Source: Verticillium longisporum (Eukaryota; Ascomycota; Sordariomycetes; Glomerellales; Plectosphaerellaceae). From it: a DNA stretch of 64,000 bases. The DNA lies in assembly GCA_019188255.1 (NCBI GenBank), contig JAETXT010000011.1:124001-188000 (forward strand), read 5' to 3'. A program made the position numbers and the translations under genes. The notes under the pieces are model-generated. The model was not told where the DNA came from. It searched no databases and saw only the letters and a list, made by a program, of their open reading frames with translations. Below, piece after piece: positions 40,502 to 51,042 of this stretch (the stretch's first letter is position 1; every line of letters starts with the position of its first letter).

Positions 40502-41808
40502 TCACCATTCTCGCAGCTCGCCGCCCGGTCCGACGAAGCCCGGACTGACCCACGGCTCAGCACCCTGACTTAACAATCTGATCTTCTCCTCGTCTATCTC
40601 GATACCAAGACCCGGCCCTGCCATCAACCGAATGTACCCGTTCTCGACATTCCAAATCTCCGGGTTCTTGATGTAGGTGAGCAGGTCGTGGCCGCCCGTG
40701 TTGTAGTGGATGCCGAGGCTCATCTCTTGGATCGCAAAGTTAGGCGTCGCTGCATCGACCTGGATGTTGGCGGCGAGCGCAATCGGACCCAAGGGGCAAT
40801 GCGGTGCAATGGGCACGTCATATGCTTCCGCCATGGCGGCGATGCGACGAAGCTCTGAGATGCCACCAACGTGAGAAATGTCCGGTTGCAGAATGTCGAC
40901 GCACGCCGCCTCGAGGTACGGCTTGACATCCCATCGGCTGTGAAGTCGCTCTCCCAGTGCAATGGGTGTCGTGGTAGATTGGGCAAATGCCTTGATGCCT
41001 TCAATGTGTTCCGACAGCAAAGGCTCCTCCACGAAGAGCGGCCGATGCGGAGCCAGCAGTGCTGCCAACTGCTTGGCCATGGGTCGATGCACTCGTCCGT
41101 GGAAATCGACGCCGGCATCCATGCCCGTCGCCTTGACCGTCTTGACACGCTCGACGCATGCGTCAAGTGCAGCAGGGGAGTCGAGCCAAGCCAAGTCTTC
41201 AGTGCCATTCATCTTGACGCAAGTGAACCCTTGCGCCTTGCGCGACAGCCTGAGACTTGTCAGTTGGATGATTAACGGGACATAGCCCGAGAGGCAACCT
41301 ACGCTTGCGCTTCAATATCGGCGGGCCGATCGCCGCCAATCCATGCATACACTTTGATCGTATCTCGCACCTTGCCGCCCAACAGCTGGTAGATAGGAAC
41401 GTTGAGTTTCCGGGCTTTGATTGCTCGTCAGCAAACTCATGGCAGCAGAAACACCAGCCGTTCACCTACCCTTGAGATCCCAAAGAGCAATGTCGAGTCC
41501 AGCCAGGGCGCTCATGAATACGGGACCGCCTCTGTAGAAGCCCATGCGCCAAGACTTTTGCCAAATCTGCTCAATCTCACTGCATCATGTGAGTAATCGA
41601 GCCCTTATCCTCTAGATTTCGGTGTGACTTACTCGGCTTCCATTCCAGTGTACTGCGAAATCCAAGCATCCAAGCAGCCTTCAACCGCCTGGGTGTGGCC
41701 TTCAAGCGATGCCTCACCCCATCCTACGTTCCCCGCATCGTCGGTGATCTTGACGAACAGCCACCGCGGCGGCACCCGGAAGTACTCAATTTTTGCAATT
41801 TTGCCCAT
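40502..41808 (-). CDS. D-galactonate dehydratase-like enolase-superfamily enzyme
   Basis: Minus-strand exons: 41808-41633, 41579-41470, 41414-41303 and 41249-40502, 381 residues, introns 53-55 bp. It is a mandelate-racemase-subgroup enzyme that dehydrates a sugar acid to a 2-keto-3-deoxy acid. Metal ligands and acid/base groups are visible: DFHGRVH near residue 183 (Asp metal ligand and His), FVEEPLL (Glu), GERLHSRWD (Glu) and [13 protein letters not shown] (catalytic His). The last motif and the [10 protein letters not shown] ending are those of the DgoD (D-galactonate dehydratase) group, and length matches DgoD (about 382). The larger fungal L-galactonate dehydratases differ in length. The stop lies 95 bp from the copia LTR. 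The aldolase and reductase genes nearby support a catabolic role; exact substrate is inference. Confidence 0.85.
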
Positions 41809-42651
41809 TTTCTTGTCTGTCTGAGTGAGTGAGCGACGGAGCTTTCAAAAATGATACGGTATGAAGTTTCTCGTAAGCGTACAGTTACCTGCGTGTGCAC
41901 GTTGGCCTGTCTTCGTGCCCATTTTCTCAGTTTTGTACGATGAGTCGAGTGATTGGGCGAGCTGCTTGACATCCGATGCTCTCCGGCGAAAGACATCGGC
42001 CGGAAATGTATCCGTCCACGAATCACGCCTCTACGTGTGGGGCCGAGAGGTTGCCGACGTCGGCGTCAGCCCGGATTTCACAAGCGGCCCGAGCCGGCAT
42101 TTCAGTGAACGTGGGGGTGCGCAGGTCGTTGGGGGGCTGTGGCATCGTTTGCGATGCTTGCCCAGGGGGCTGATGTCATGTTCGGCACTCGGAAAGGAGG
42201 AAGGCGGCTCTCTCGGAGTAAGCATCCAAGCACGCAGGGTATGTGCCACGCGTTTGAGGTGGCAGCCTGCGCAAGAGCAAATGCCAGTCTTGGCGATCCG
42301 GCTGCTGGCAAAGCATGAGGTTGCCACGTTGACAGGGCTAGTTGACATTGAGTTTCACAGGTAAGCTGATCTACCTGATGGGGTTGCAAGGTGGTTTCCG
42401 AAGACACCACGATCTCATATTCACGCGGGGAAAAGAAAGGAGGCGCTGTCAGGTCGTCTGCTGCATCTCACATCAGCCATTGTTGCGTTAGACTAGGCAA
42501 TGTTTTCCAGTATCGAAATCTGACAGGGCTCGAGACATCACGTTACTGCATAGGGACAAGGCATCATGCACTTTATCTTGGGGCTGCCAACAGAACGCAG
42601 TCAGGCTAAAATGCAAATGCTCATTGCTGTCTATGCTAGGTACTCTATAGT
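41809..42651. other. Intergenic region, promoter of the dehydratase
   Basis: About 840 bp between two minus-strand genes: promoter of the dehydratase and terminator of the aldo-keto reductase. No gene or repeat I can support. Confidence 0.45.
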
Positions 42652-43726
42652 CTATTTTGCCGCTTTCTGTGCCGCGATCCAGTCCGCCCGTGCCTTCTTC
42701 AGGAAAGCCTCGTCGTGCTCTCCAAAGACGTCGACACCCAGGCGAGCCGGCATGTTGTACCTGTGGTTCTTGTCGAGCTTGTTGATACGCTCCAGAGCAG
42801 CAGCCGGCAACTCAAAGTCCTGGAAGTTCTCTTCGATGCGGCTCGGCGTCACAGACTTGGGAAGGACGACAGTACCACGCTGAACGGCCCACTGGATGAG
42901 GACCTGGGCGGGCTGGCGACCGACCTCCTTGGCGATGGCCGCGACTTCAGGATCATCCAGCGCCTTGGGAAGGTTGTAGATGTTGTTTCCAGATGGGCTG
43001 TAGGCAGTGATGAGGATATCTTGCTGCTTGGACCACTCTAGAAGCTCGGGCTGCTGAAGATAGGGGTGAGCCTCAATCTGGTTGACTGCGGGCTTGATCT
43101 CGGCGCTGGAATATGTGAGCACTGGCATTCCCAGGGTTTGGTGGGGCCACTTACGTCTTGAGGAGGTCCTCGATCCTCGCTCTGCTGAAGTTGCTGACAC
43201 CGATACTCCTGATCTTGCCCTTCTTCACGAGGGCCTCCATAGCCTTCCATGTCTCGGAAGCGGGTACGTCGATGACATCAACACCGCCATCGGCGGCGAG
43301 GGGGAATCGCTGCTTCTTCTCGGCCGGCTTGCTGAAAGAAACAGGCCAGTGGATGAGATACAGATCGACGTAGTCAGTGCCAAGGTCGGCGAGGGACTGG
43401 TCGAGTGCTTCCTCGACATCTTCTGCCTTGTGGTGGGTGTTCCACAGCTTGGAGGTCAGGAAGATCTCCTCGCGGGGAACACCGGAGGCCTTGATGCCAG
43501 CACCGACCTCCTCCTCATTGTCGTAGACGGCCGCAGCGTCAATGTGGCGGTACCCATGACGCAGAGCGTGCTCAACAGCGCGAGCGACCTCGTTGGGCCC
43601 AGATTGCTCACAATTGTCAGTGACGCTCATGCGACCCCGAAGCGAGGTTCAACTCACCCATGTGCCCAGTCCCACGGCAGGGATCGAGTGGCCCGAGTTG
43701 AGCTTGAAGGAGCGTCCGGAAGACAT
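42652..43726 (-). CDS. Aldo-keto reductase (glycerol dehydrogenase / sugar reductase type)
   Basis: Minus-strand exons: 43726-43658 (23 codons, MSSGRSFKLNSG through VGLGTW), 43606-43155 and 43105-42652; 324 residues, introns 51 and 49 bp, the first with an unusual GAG acceptor. The catalytic tetrad is visible: Asp and Tyr in HIDAAAVYDNE, Lys in FLTSKLW and His in LIHWPVSF. Cofactor-end motifs are PKSVTPSRIEENFQDF. The type resembles the fungal NADPH-dependent reductases that act on glyceraldehyde, glycerol/dihydroxyacetone or D-galacturonate. It shares a 438-bp divergent promoter with the aldolase gene, as galacturonate reductase (gaaA) and aldolase (gaaC) genes do in Aspergillus niger. The substrate is therefore either the sugar acid itself or the glyceraldehyde released by the aldolase. 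Confidence 0.87.
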
Positions 43727-44164
43727 GATGAAATGTTACGCAAGTGATGACGATACGACTTTGTCACGTTTGTGCGGCGTAATCGTGCCCGTCGATGAAT
43801 GCTCATTTAAACCCCAGAGTCAAGATCGTGAACGGATCATCGGTGTTGAGGTTTGACCCCGCGTCATTATCCGAAAGCACTTATCCGACGGACGGACTCG
43901 GTAACCGCTAAAATCGACCCCGATGCCGCCCCGTGCCGGGTTGGCGCCCGAACGCCGGTTTTCCCCGCCAGACGTCTCCGACTCCGGCATGCCGCGACCC
44001 ACCTCTGACCCCTCACTTTATTCGTCATACAGATACACGGGTTCTCGCCAGCATTTGGTGCTCGACTTGGGACATTTCTTTCTGGAGGCTTCGATTGAAC
44101 CGCTTTCGTTCTCTCAACTTTCAGAGAGACTTGCTCGAATCTAGAACAAACAAGCTCTTGCACC
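43727..44164. promoter_or_regulatory. Divergent promoter of reductase and aldolase genes
   Basis: Contains TTATCCGA at 43867-43874 and again at 43881-43888, exactly 14 bp apart. On the other strand these read TCGGATAA, and the same 8-mer recurs in the DAK/transporter promoter at 50638-50645. CGGTAACCG at 43899-43907 is a perfect CGG-N3-CCG inverted repeat of the type bound by dimeric Zn2Cys6 factors. CGGATAA resembles the CGGDTAAW site reported, as I recall, for the pentose regulator AraR. The words are seen; factor identity is inference. Confidence 0.5.
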
Positions 44165-45242
44165 ATGGCGAACACTACTCCCCCAGATGGCGTGTTTGTG
44201 CCGGTCCCCACGTTCTTCAAGGAGAGCGCAGACTCTTCCAGCCTGCAACCTGCCATCGATGTCCCTCAACAGGTCGCCCACAGTGTCCATCTCGCCAAGT
44301 CTGGCATCACAGGCCTCGTGCTGATGGGCTCGACCGGAGAGGCGATTCACATGTCTCGGCAAGAGCGTGTGGACATGATCTCTGGGGTTCGCAAGGGCCT
44401 CGATGAGGCGGGTTACAAGGATTACCCCATCATGGCGGGTGTCCTTGTCAACAGCGTCGACGAGACTCTCGAATGGCTTGACGATTCCGCCAAGGCAGGC
44501 GCGCAGTGGGGTCTGGTGCTTGCGCCGGGTTACTTTGGCGGTGCTGCCAGCCAAGACAACCTCGTCGAGTGGTACACCTTGGTCGCTGACAAGAGCCCTC
44601 TACCGATCCTGATGTGAGTCTGCAGCGAGTGCGTTCGTGCAAGGTGGACACTGACATGAGCAGATACAACTACCCTGGCGTGACCAACAACCTCGTGGTC
44701 AGCATAGACACGTACGCCAAGCTGGCAGCACACCCCAAGATTGTTGGATGCAAGATGTGAGAATCATTGTCACGTAAGGTATTTTGAGAAGCTGGCTAAC
44801 GTGGAACAGGTCCCACGGCAACGTCTCACACCACGTGCAGGTGTCGCTTCACCCCAAGATTGATCACAGCAAGTTCCGCGTTTACTCCGGCTTTGGCCAG
44901 CAGCTCGGTCCCATTGTGGTCTTCAATGCTGCTGGTGTTATTGATGGCCTTGCTGCGATCTACCCCAAGACCATCACGAAACTCTTCAAGCTGGCTTCCC
45001 AGCGTCCTGCGGACGAGGAGACGCAGGAGGAGGTCCGCCGTCTGCAGTGGAAGGTCTCTTCAGCGGAAGAGTTCATCGTCAAAAACGGTATTTTGGGAAT
45101 TCGCGAGGCCATCTTCAAAGTTCTGGGCTTCGGTCACCTGAAGGGCGGCAGGCTGCCCCTGAAAGGCACACTGGCTCAAGGCGTCTGGGAGGAATGGAGC
45201 GACATATTGGGGCAGATGGCAGATGAAGAGAAGTCTCTGTAG
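44165..45242 (+). CDS. 2-keto-3-deoxy-sugar-acid aldolase (DHDPS/NAL family; LGA1/GaaC-like)
   Basis: Exons 44165-44613, 44664-44756 and 44810-45242; 324 residues, introns 50 and 53 bp. A class I Schiff-base aldolase of the dihydrodipicolinate synthase family, expected to cleave a 2-keto-3-deoxy acid to pyruvate and glyceraldehyde. Landmarks: PDGVFVPVPTFF at the start, LVLMGSTGEAIHMSR (the pyruvate-binding G-S-T-G-E), LAPGYFGG, YNYPGVTNN (catalytic-type Tyr, created at intron 1), and the Schiff-base lysine in VGCKMSHGN at intron 2. YSGFGQQLGP and the C-terminal LPLKGTL follow. The fungal LGA1/GaaC group, which acts on 2-keto-3-deoxy-L-galactonate, has this length and start. It is divergent from the reductase gene and close to a dehydratase, which supports a sugar-acid pathway. 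Confidence 0.87.
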
Positions 45243-46911
45243 GAATCATATATTGCTGGGCAAATGGCATTGGCAGATCGTCTGTCTTATTCACTGAAAC
45301 CTGGTACCTTGGATACCTTGCCTTACGTGATGGGTAGGCTTGTGGAGCAACTACCTAAAAGTTTGCTGCCTAGTTTTTGCTCTACTCATACCGCATGCCT
45401 AAACCTAAAGTTTCCTTGTTGTTACATCTTATTTCTTGCCTCTACCCTCTTCACACAGAATGATTCTCTTCTTCGCGCTCCCCTTGAAACCGATGGCCCG
45501 ACGAAGAAAGGTCCCTGGTAGAAGGTGATCCTTTGCCAATGTTTCGATCACAAACTACCTTGAACATATCCTGTTTGCCCTTGGTAATGGCATGTCTTTG
45601 GACATTCCTACCATTGCATGGCTCAAGCGGAGATCTTCACCGACGGTTACTTGTCGCTGCCCTGTCTTGGTCCTCGGTTCTCAACTCCCCCCTCCTCATA
45701 CCAGAACACCCCGACGACAATATCGCTATGGATCCGGAACCTCATCCATCACTTCAATACGCGTGTTTACCATAGAACCCATCTCTTTCGTTAGACGAAT
45801 GGGATCAATTGGGACACACTTCTGCCTCACTGTCGCGGGATAGTATGGTAAACTCCTCTCTCCCATTTCCATCAGTCCGCCCTTCTACAACTCCGCCCTC
45901 TCTGTAAATCGCCATTTGTCAAGAAAAGCCTGAGGTAGGGCTTGGTCCTTCGCGTATGTTTGGATCACAAATCGTCTGGAGCTTACCTGATCTTTGCACG
46001 GAAAGATCGCACCCTTCGAGCCGTCGGTATGGAGGCGTACACACGCAATTGTGCCGTACTGGATCTTTTCAACAACAAAATCCCACTTCTTCACCTCTCT
46101 TCCCCTCTCCCCCACCGTCCTCTTGCTAGGCGACCTCCTTCCTTCTATTTATCATGGTCTGTCGACTGTTGCCTTGTCAGCTCAGGGACGTTTCTCCACC
46201 CTCTTCCATAGTTTGGGCCTGAAGGCAGCCAAAGATCTGGACCACCCACACCACAAGTTCAGGCAGGAACGATTTCAACTTTTGGTAAGTATTGCAAAGA
46301 CTGCCTCTTTCTTTGAACGGAGGCTAACGATTCTCAGCCTCCCTTCCTCTTCCCTTACCGGAGTTCCTAACACTAATCTCTCCCCTACACTTCCTTCTTT
46401 CCTACACTTCCTTCTTTCCTACACTTCCTTCTTTCCTACACTTCCTTCTTTCCTACACTTCCTTCTTTCCTACACTTACTGCAATCCTATACTTCCTTCA
46501 TTTCTACGCTTTCCTCATTCCTACACTTCCTTCATTCCCACACTTCCTTCTTTCATTGAGCACCAATATAGGGTCCTGGTCGTCGTCGTTTCCACGCCTC
46601 TGGTCTTATACTCGCAGACATTAGATTGCAAGAACACTCGACGCTTCTATTTCGTCGACTGTAAAGTCATCCTACCCTTTCCCTGGATTTGTTCCGTACG
46701 CATCCCTGGCCGTGTTTCCAGCTCAACTCTGTCTCGATCGCACTTATCACCGCTTGAGGTAAGCTCATCCGTCACTCTACAAGGCGAACTTCCTTGTAGG
46801 GTTTGTACCATATCTTGCCAATGTGGCTTTGTCCCAGGACTCGCCTCACTTCGATCTTGCCAAGATCCGACACGGAAGACAATTTCACCAGCGCCCTTCC
46901 AAGCCTGAGCC
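45243..46911. other. Intergenic region with CT-rich leader and minisatellite
   Basis: About 1.7 kb, C/T-rich on the plus strand. Two loosely similar stretches begin ATGTTTCGATCACAAA (near 45540) and ATGTTTGGATCACAAA (near 45955), which may be diverged copies of one sequence. A 17-bp minisatellite lies at 46384-46554. An open frame at 45994-46908 runs through the minisatellite and looks like chance. Confidence 0.5.
46384..46554 (+). repeat. 17-bp minisatellite
   Basis: Unit CCTACACTTCCTTCTTT. Near-perfect copies start at 46384, 46401, 46418, 46435, 46452 and 46469; about four diverged copies follow to 46554. It lies 360-530 bp upstream of the RING/IBR relic. Confidence 0.9.
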
Positions 46912-48071
46912 ATGGACATCTCTGGTATGGACAACGAATCGCTTGAGCTGGTTGTGCAGTTTCTCCGCCATGATATCAGCAACATGGACCAAGATGATCC
47001 CTTGAGAGCTCCACAAGCACGCGAGCTACAGGCCCTCGGTGCTGTCCTTGCCAATCGCCAGTATGCTCAACGCCTTGTCGATACTGGCGTCGCTGTCGTA
47101 GGCCAATTTGAGGAGCCAATTGCCCAAGAGCCCCTTGCAGTCGACTGCGCAGAGCATGCCAATGCTAGTGTTGCTGAGGCTGGTCATCCTGAGGCGCCCG
47201 TGTTGCTTAAGGATGCAACTGCTGAGGATGATTAGAATGTCTCGGCTGAAGAGCCCGCAGGGCCTAACGCAGTCGACTTGGAAGAGCAAGAGGAAGGAGC
47301 CACGGATTCCGAACACGCACACCCCCAGGAGTTGAACAGTAAGCCGTCTGATCAAAACAAGCATCTCAACACGGACACCGAGGAGCCTTACGAGGCTTGC
47401 GTCAGCTGCAGCCAAGCATTGAAACCATGCGACTTGTCTCAAGTCCCCTGTCAACACCGCTATTGTGGCATCTGTCTATCGAAGCTGGCCGCGATGTCGA
47501 TCAAGTGCGAGAAGAGCTTCCCACCCAAGTGTTACAGAATACCGATCCCGCTCGAGCCAAGCCGCCACATCCTGTCCGATAAGCTTTTTGCCGACTTCAA
47601 AGCAAAGAGGGAGGAGTTCAAAACCCCAAACAGAGTTTATTGCCATGTCAAGACTTGCTCTGCATTTATCCAGCTTGATACCCATGACGGCAACGTTGCG
47701 CATTGCCCAAAGTGCGAACAAACCACTTGTGCATTATGCAAACAGGCGATGCACGATGGAGAATGTTCCATCAACAATGAAGACGCTGTCTTTCTGCGAC
47801 TGTGCAAGAGGAACGGGTGGATGCGCTGCAACCTCTGCGGAAGGACCACGGATCTTGTACAGGGCTGCAATCATATTAGTAGGTTCTGTCAAATCGATGC
47901 CTGCTCATTGCTAATCATTTGCGGGTGAATCACGAGTGCGTCGTTCACAACTGGGTCATCGTATATGGACGCCACAGATGCGAGGTGTGCGAAGAGGAAC
48001 TGTGGATCTTCATTAACGAGTGTCAAGTCTGCCACAGAATGATGTGTCGGCGGTGCCACAATCAGGCCTAA
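46912..48071 (+). pseudogene. RING-between-RING (IBR) protein, decayed
   Basis: From MDISGMDNESLE the frame runs 107 codons to a TAG at 47233-47235, then continues in the same frame through an acidic linker into a zinc-rich region: CVSCSQALK, CQHRYCGICL, CEKSFPPKCY, then an IBR block with CHVKTCSAFIQ, CPKCEQTTCALCKQ and CNLCG...GCNHIS. After GCNHIS a GTAGGT donor is present, but no acceptor before the next coding block restores frame. The block with HECVVHNWV, CEVCEEEL and CQVCHRMMCRRC lies in another frame and ends at 48071. The second IBR cysteine cluster expected between them is missing. One nonsense codon plus a 3-prime deletion or frame break indicates a pseudogene of the fungal RBR E3 type, which commonly occurs in large families. 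Confidence 0.7.
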
Positions 48072-48344
48072 ACAACAGCTTTTCTTTTAGTTAAGTTCCC
48101 AAAGCAGGTAGCAAACGGTACGCAGGAAGCTCTGGTTGAATTGTAAGATAGAAAATGATAGCTCTCATCACCTGTCGATTCTGGTCCCCCTAGCTCTCAA
48201 TGTACCCAGGAACCTCAGCTCTCCGTTCTTGGAGTTGTTTCTCCTCCAAATCTCGGTTCGAGTCGGACCTCTGTCATCGGTTTCCTCCCGGTTGGCCTCC
48301 GTTATTCATCTGTCACAAATTTGTTAGAGGGAAGGAAGGCGCGC

Positions 48345-50267
48345 CTACTGCCCTTCTTCTGAAGACAACTTGGCAATGCCCTCAGCAATAGCGACGATAC
48401 CCTCGGCACCGGGATCAGGTACCTTGGCCCAGTTTTCACCAGCAACATAGACTGCCCTACCCAGACTCGCCTCCATACCCTTGGTACTATCGCGGCCCTT
48501 CCTAGCAGCCTCGACCGCCTTCGCCAAGTCACCTTCCTTCTGCAAGGTATCGATGAAGGGAATCAGAGCATCCATCACTGTGCGATCTCCCACTCTCGCA
48601 GGCGTCATGGCCTGGAGCCGCTCGAGGGCGCTGCCAGCTGCTTGACTCCAGATTTCTGTGCTGACAGTCTCGCCGGAGGACGTTTGCAAAGCCGCGGCAA
48701 AAGCGGTAAAGAAGAGCTCATACAAGGCACCAGATGTACCGTCCATGCTCTCTTCAATTGCGTGAGCGATCGACATCATAGCAGCGCCTGCTGTGGTTGA
48801 CTCTGTGACGGGGCTCTCGGAGAGGACCTTGAGCACGGCATTTGCGCCGCGGGATAGCGTCGCGCCGCAGTCGCCGTCTCCGACAATACGATCGTCATGT
48901 GTGATTTGTGGTTCGGCAGCGAGCAGGGCTTGGCAGGCTTGCGTGACCGAGAAGTTGAATGCTTGAGGGATTACTATAAGTCGTGGTCAGCTGGTGCCAT
49001 GGAAAGCAAGATGAAGGAGCTGAGCGTACACTTTGGGCCAGAGGCTTTGGAGGTGTTGTCTGAAGACTTCTCAAAGGCAGACTCGAGGACACGCTCGCCT
49101 GTGTGTGGCTTGAAAGCCGAGTACGTTTGAGGCCATCCGATAGCCGTCGTTGGGGAGTCGAGACTGGCAATGATTTCGTCCGTGGCCTTGAGGATGGTTA
49201 TACTGAAGCCCGATGCATCCAAGCTCGTCATCAAGGTACCGGACAGAATGCGTGTTGGTTGAATGCCCCGGGAATCTGCGTAAGTGTGTTAGTCACGCTC
49301 GGGAGCTCTTCAGCCAAGGAGGTCGACGTACTCAGCCTCTGGACCGTGTGGCGTGTGATTGCGCTCAACTCGAGCTGTGACGTGCCTCCCAAATTATTCA
49401 CAAGAAGCACGGAGCTCTTGGCATCATCGAAATTGACGAATGCCCGATCAGGATCGTCGGCCTTGAGCAGCAAGTCGAGCATACTGTTCAACAGACTGTC
49501 AAGACTGGGCTTCGAGTCAAGAACCTGGCATCCAGGTTCATTGTGAATACCCATGCCCAGCTCGATCTTGACATTTGCGGCATCAGCATCGACGGCGGTG
49601 CCAGGTATGTGAACGTGTCCCTGGGACACACCACAGGTTACGAGACCATCAACAATTTGCTTGCCGACGCTCAACAGCTCGTCGATCGACTTTCCCTGAG
49701 CAGACAGTGACCCAAGAACCTTGTGGACAAGGACTGTGCCCGCCAGGCCTCGTCGGCCAACCTTGCCGCTGCGTTGGCGTCCCACCGCCACATCGTCCCC
49801 AACCACCAGGACCTCAACCCTGTGGCCCCATCGAGCTCTGGCCTTTTCGGCTGCAAGGTGGAAGTGGAAGATGTCACCAGTGTAGTTCTTCACAATTAGT
49901 ATGGTGCCCGCGCTGCCACCAACTGTGCGAATAGCTTCCACAATTTGGGAAACAGACGGAGAGGCAAAAATATTGCCTGAGACAGCAGCGCTGAGCAGGC
50001 CGCGACCAACAAAGGCTGCATGGGCCGGCTCGTGGCCAGCACCTCCACCGGAAATGAGAGTAACGTGATTGGAGGGGTCGTGGTGTGCATTCGAGATGGC
50101 TGACTCAAGGTTAGCAGGGTGTGATGGCAAGGGACTGCCTAGGGACGGGGTTGGCCTGTACTCTTGATTGTCTTATTGAAGACGAGCTCGGGGCTGACGT
50201 CGACCAACCCTTGCAGGCTGTCAACCACGAGGGCCTGGCCGTCGCTGAAGAAGCTGGTGTCTGTCAT
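48345..50267 (-). CDS. DAK1: Dihydroxyacetone kinase
   Basis: Minus-strand exons: 50267-50162 (MTDTSFFSDGQALVVDSLQG), 50099-49332, 49275-49030 and 48961-48345; 578 residues, introns 62, 56 and 68 bp. It phosphorylates dihydroxyacetone (and glyceraldehyde) to the glycolytic triose phosphates in the cytosol. The N-terminal DhaK domain shows LISGGGAGHEPAHAAFVG, GTILIVKNYTGDIFHF and the substrate-binding His in CGVSQGHVHIPGT. The C-terminal DhaL nucleotide domain shows IVGDGDCGATL, the TLSRGANAV region and DRTVMDALIPF. It is divergent from the MFS transporter across 775 bp. With the aldo-keto reductase and aldolase nearby it would complete assimilation of the C3 fragment. Confidence 0.92.
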
Positions 50268-51042
50268 TGTTGCTTGGGAACCTTTGTGATCAAAACCCGA
50301 AAAGGGAGTAAGCTATGGCGCGTCTCTCACACCCACGCGAAGCTGAGCCTTGCTGGCTTCGACATAGCTATAAGCTCAAGCTCGAACCCCTCATGCCCCG
50401 AATTTGTTGATGGCGTCCAATAGGAGACCTGCCGGGATACCGATGAGCTTCCGTTGGCATGCCGTGGTATCGCGTGCCGTCAATACGGCCTGGGCATGAT
50501 CCTTTGAGTTCTCCATCTCCAACCTCCCCTCAACGCCCCCGCGCGTTGGCTTGCCTCTGCCGATCCGTGACGGCAGGGTTCGGGAAAGTAATGTGGCCGG
50601 AAAAGTAGATTACATGCACCATCATCACGAATCTGGTTTATCCGACACGGCGCTCACACCACTTTTGGTCGGCACTGCATCGAGGTTGGTGGAATGAAAG
50701 GTCAGTGCATGGTCAGCCCTTGTCCTTGTTGCAGTAGAAGCCCCCACACCCCCTCCCCCATACTATCTGCCCCAGCTTCCCCGCAAACTGGCGAAGTCGG
50801 AAAAGGCTGGTCCCCCAGCTGTTGAGTCGTTTCAGCACACCTTTATCTCCTAGAAACAGGTGGTTAGATCTGGCGTTCATCTGTCAAGATGCAAGTATAA
50901 ACCCATCCAGAGACGTCACCCTGGGTTCCGAGATCCAGCAGCTTCACCTTCGAGTCAGCAGCCACAGGGTCGACGATCACTGCTACCACCACGAGTTTCG
51001 ACAACAGAACCCAGGCCAAACACACGCCAGAGGCTTTTCAAC
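50268..51042. promoter_or_regulatory. Divergent promoter of DAK and MFS transporter
   Basis: 775 bp between divergent starts. It holds TTATCCGA at 50638-50645, the same 8-mer found twice in the reductase/aldolase promoter. On the minus strand it reads TCGGATAAA. No separate gene seen. Confidence 0.45.

Noticed and set aside
45994..46908. 304-codon open frame upstream of the RBR relic
   Set aside because: It runs through the 17-bp minisatellite and is explained by C/T-rich repeat sequence; there is no domain and no signal peptide.
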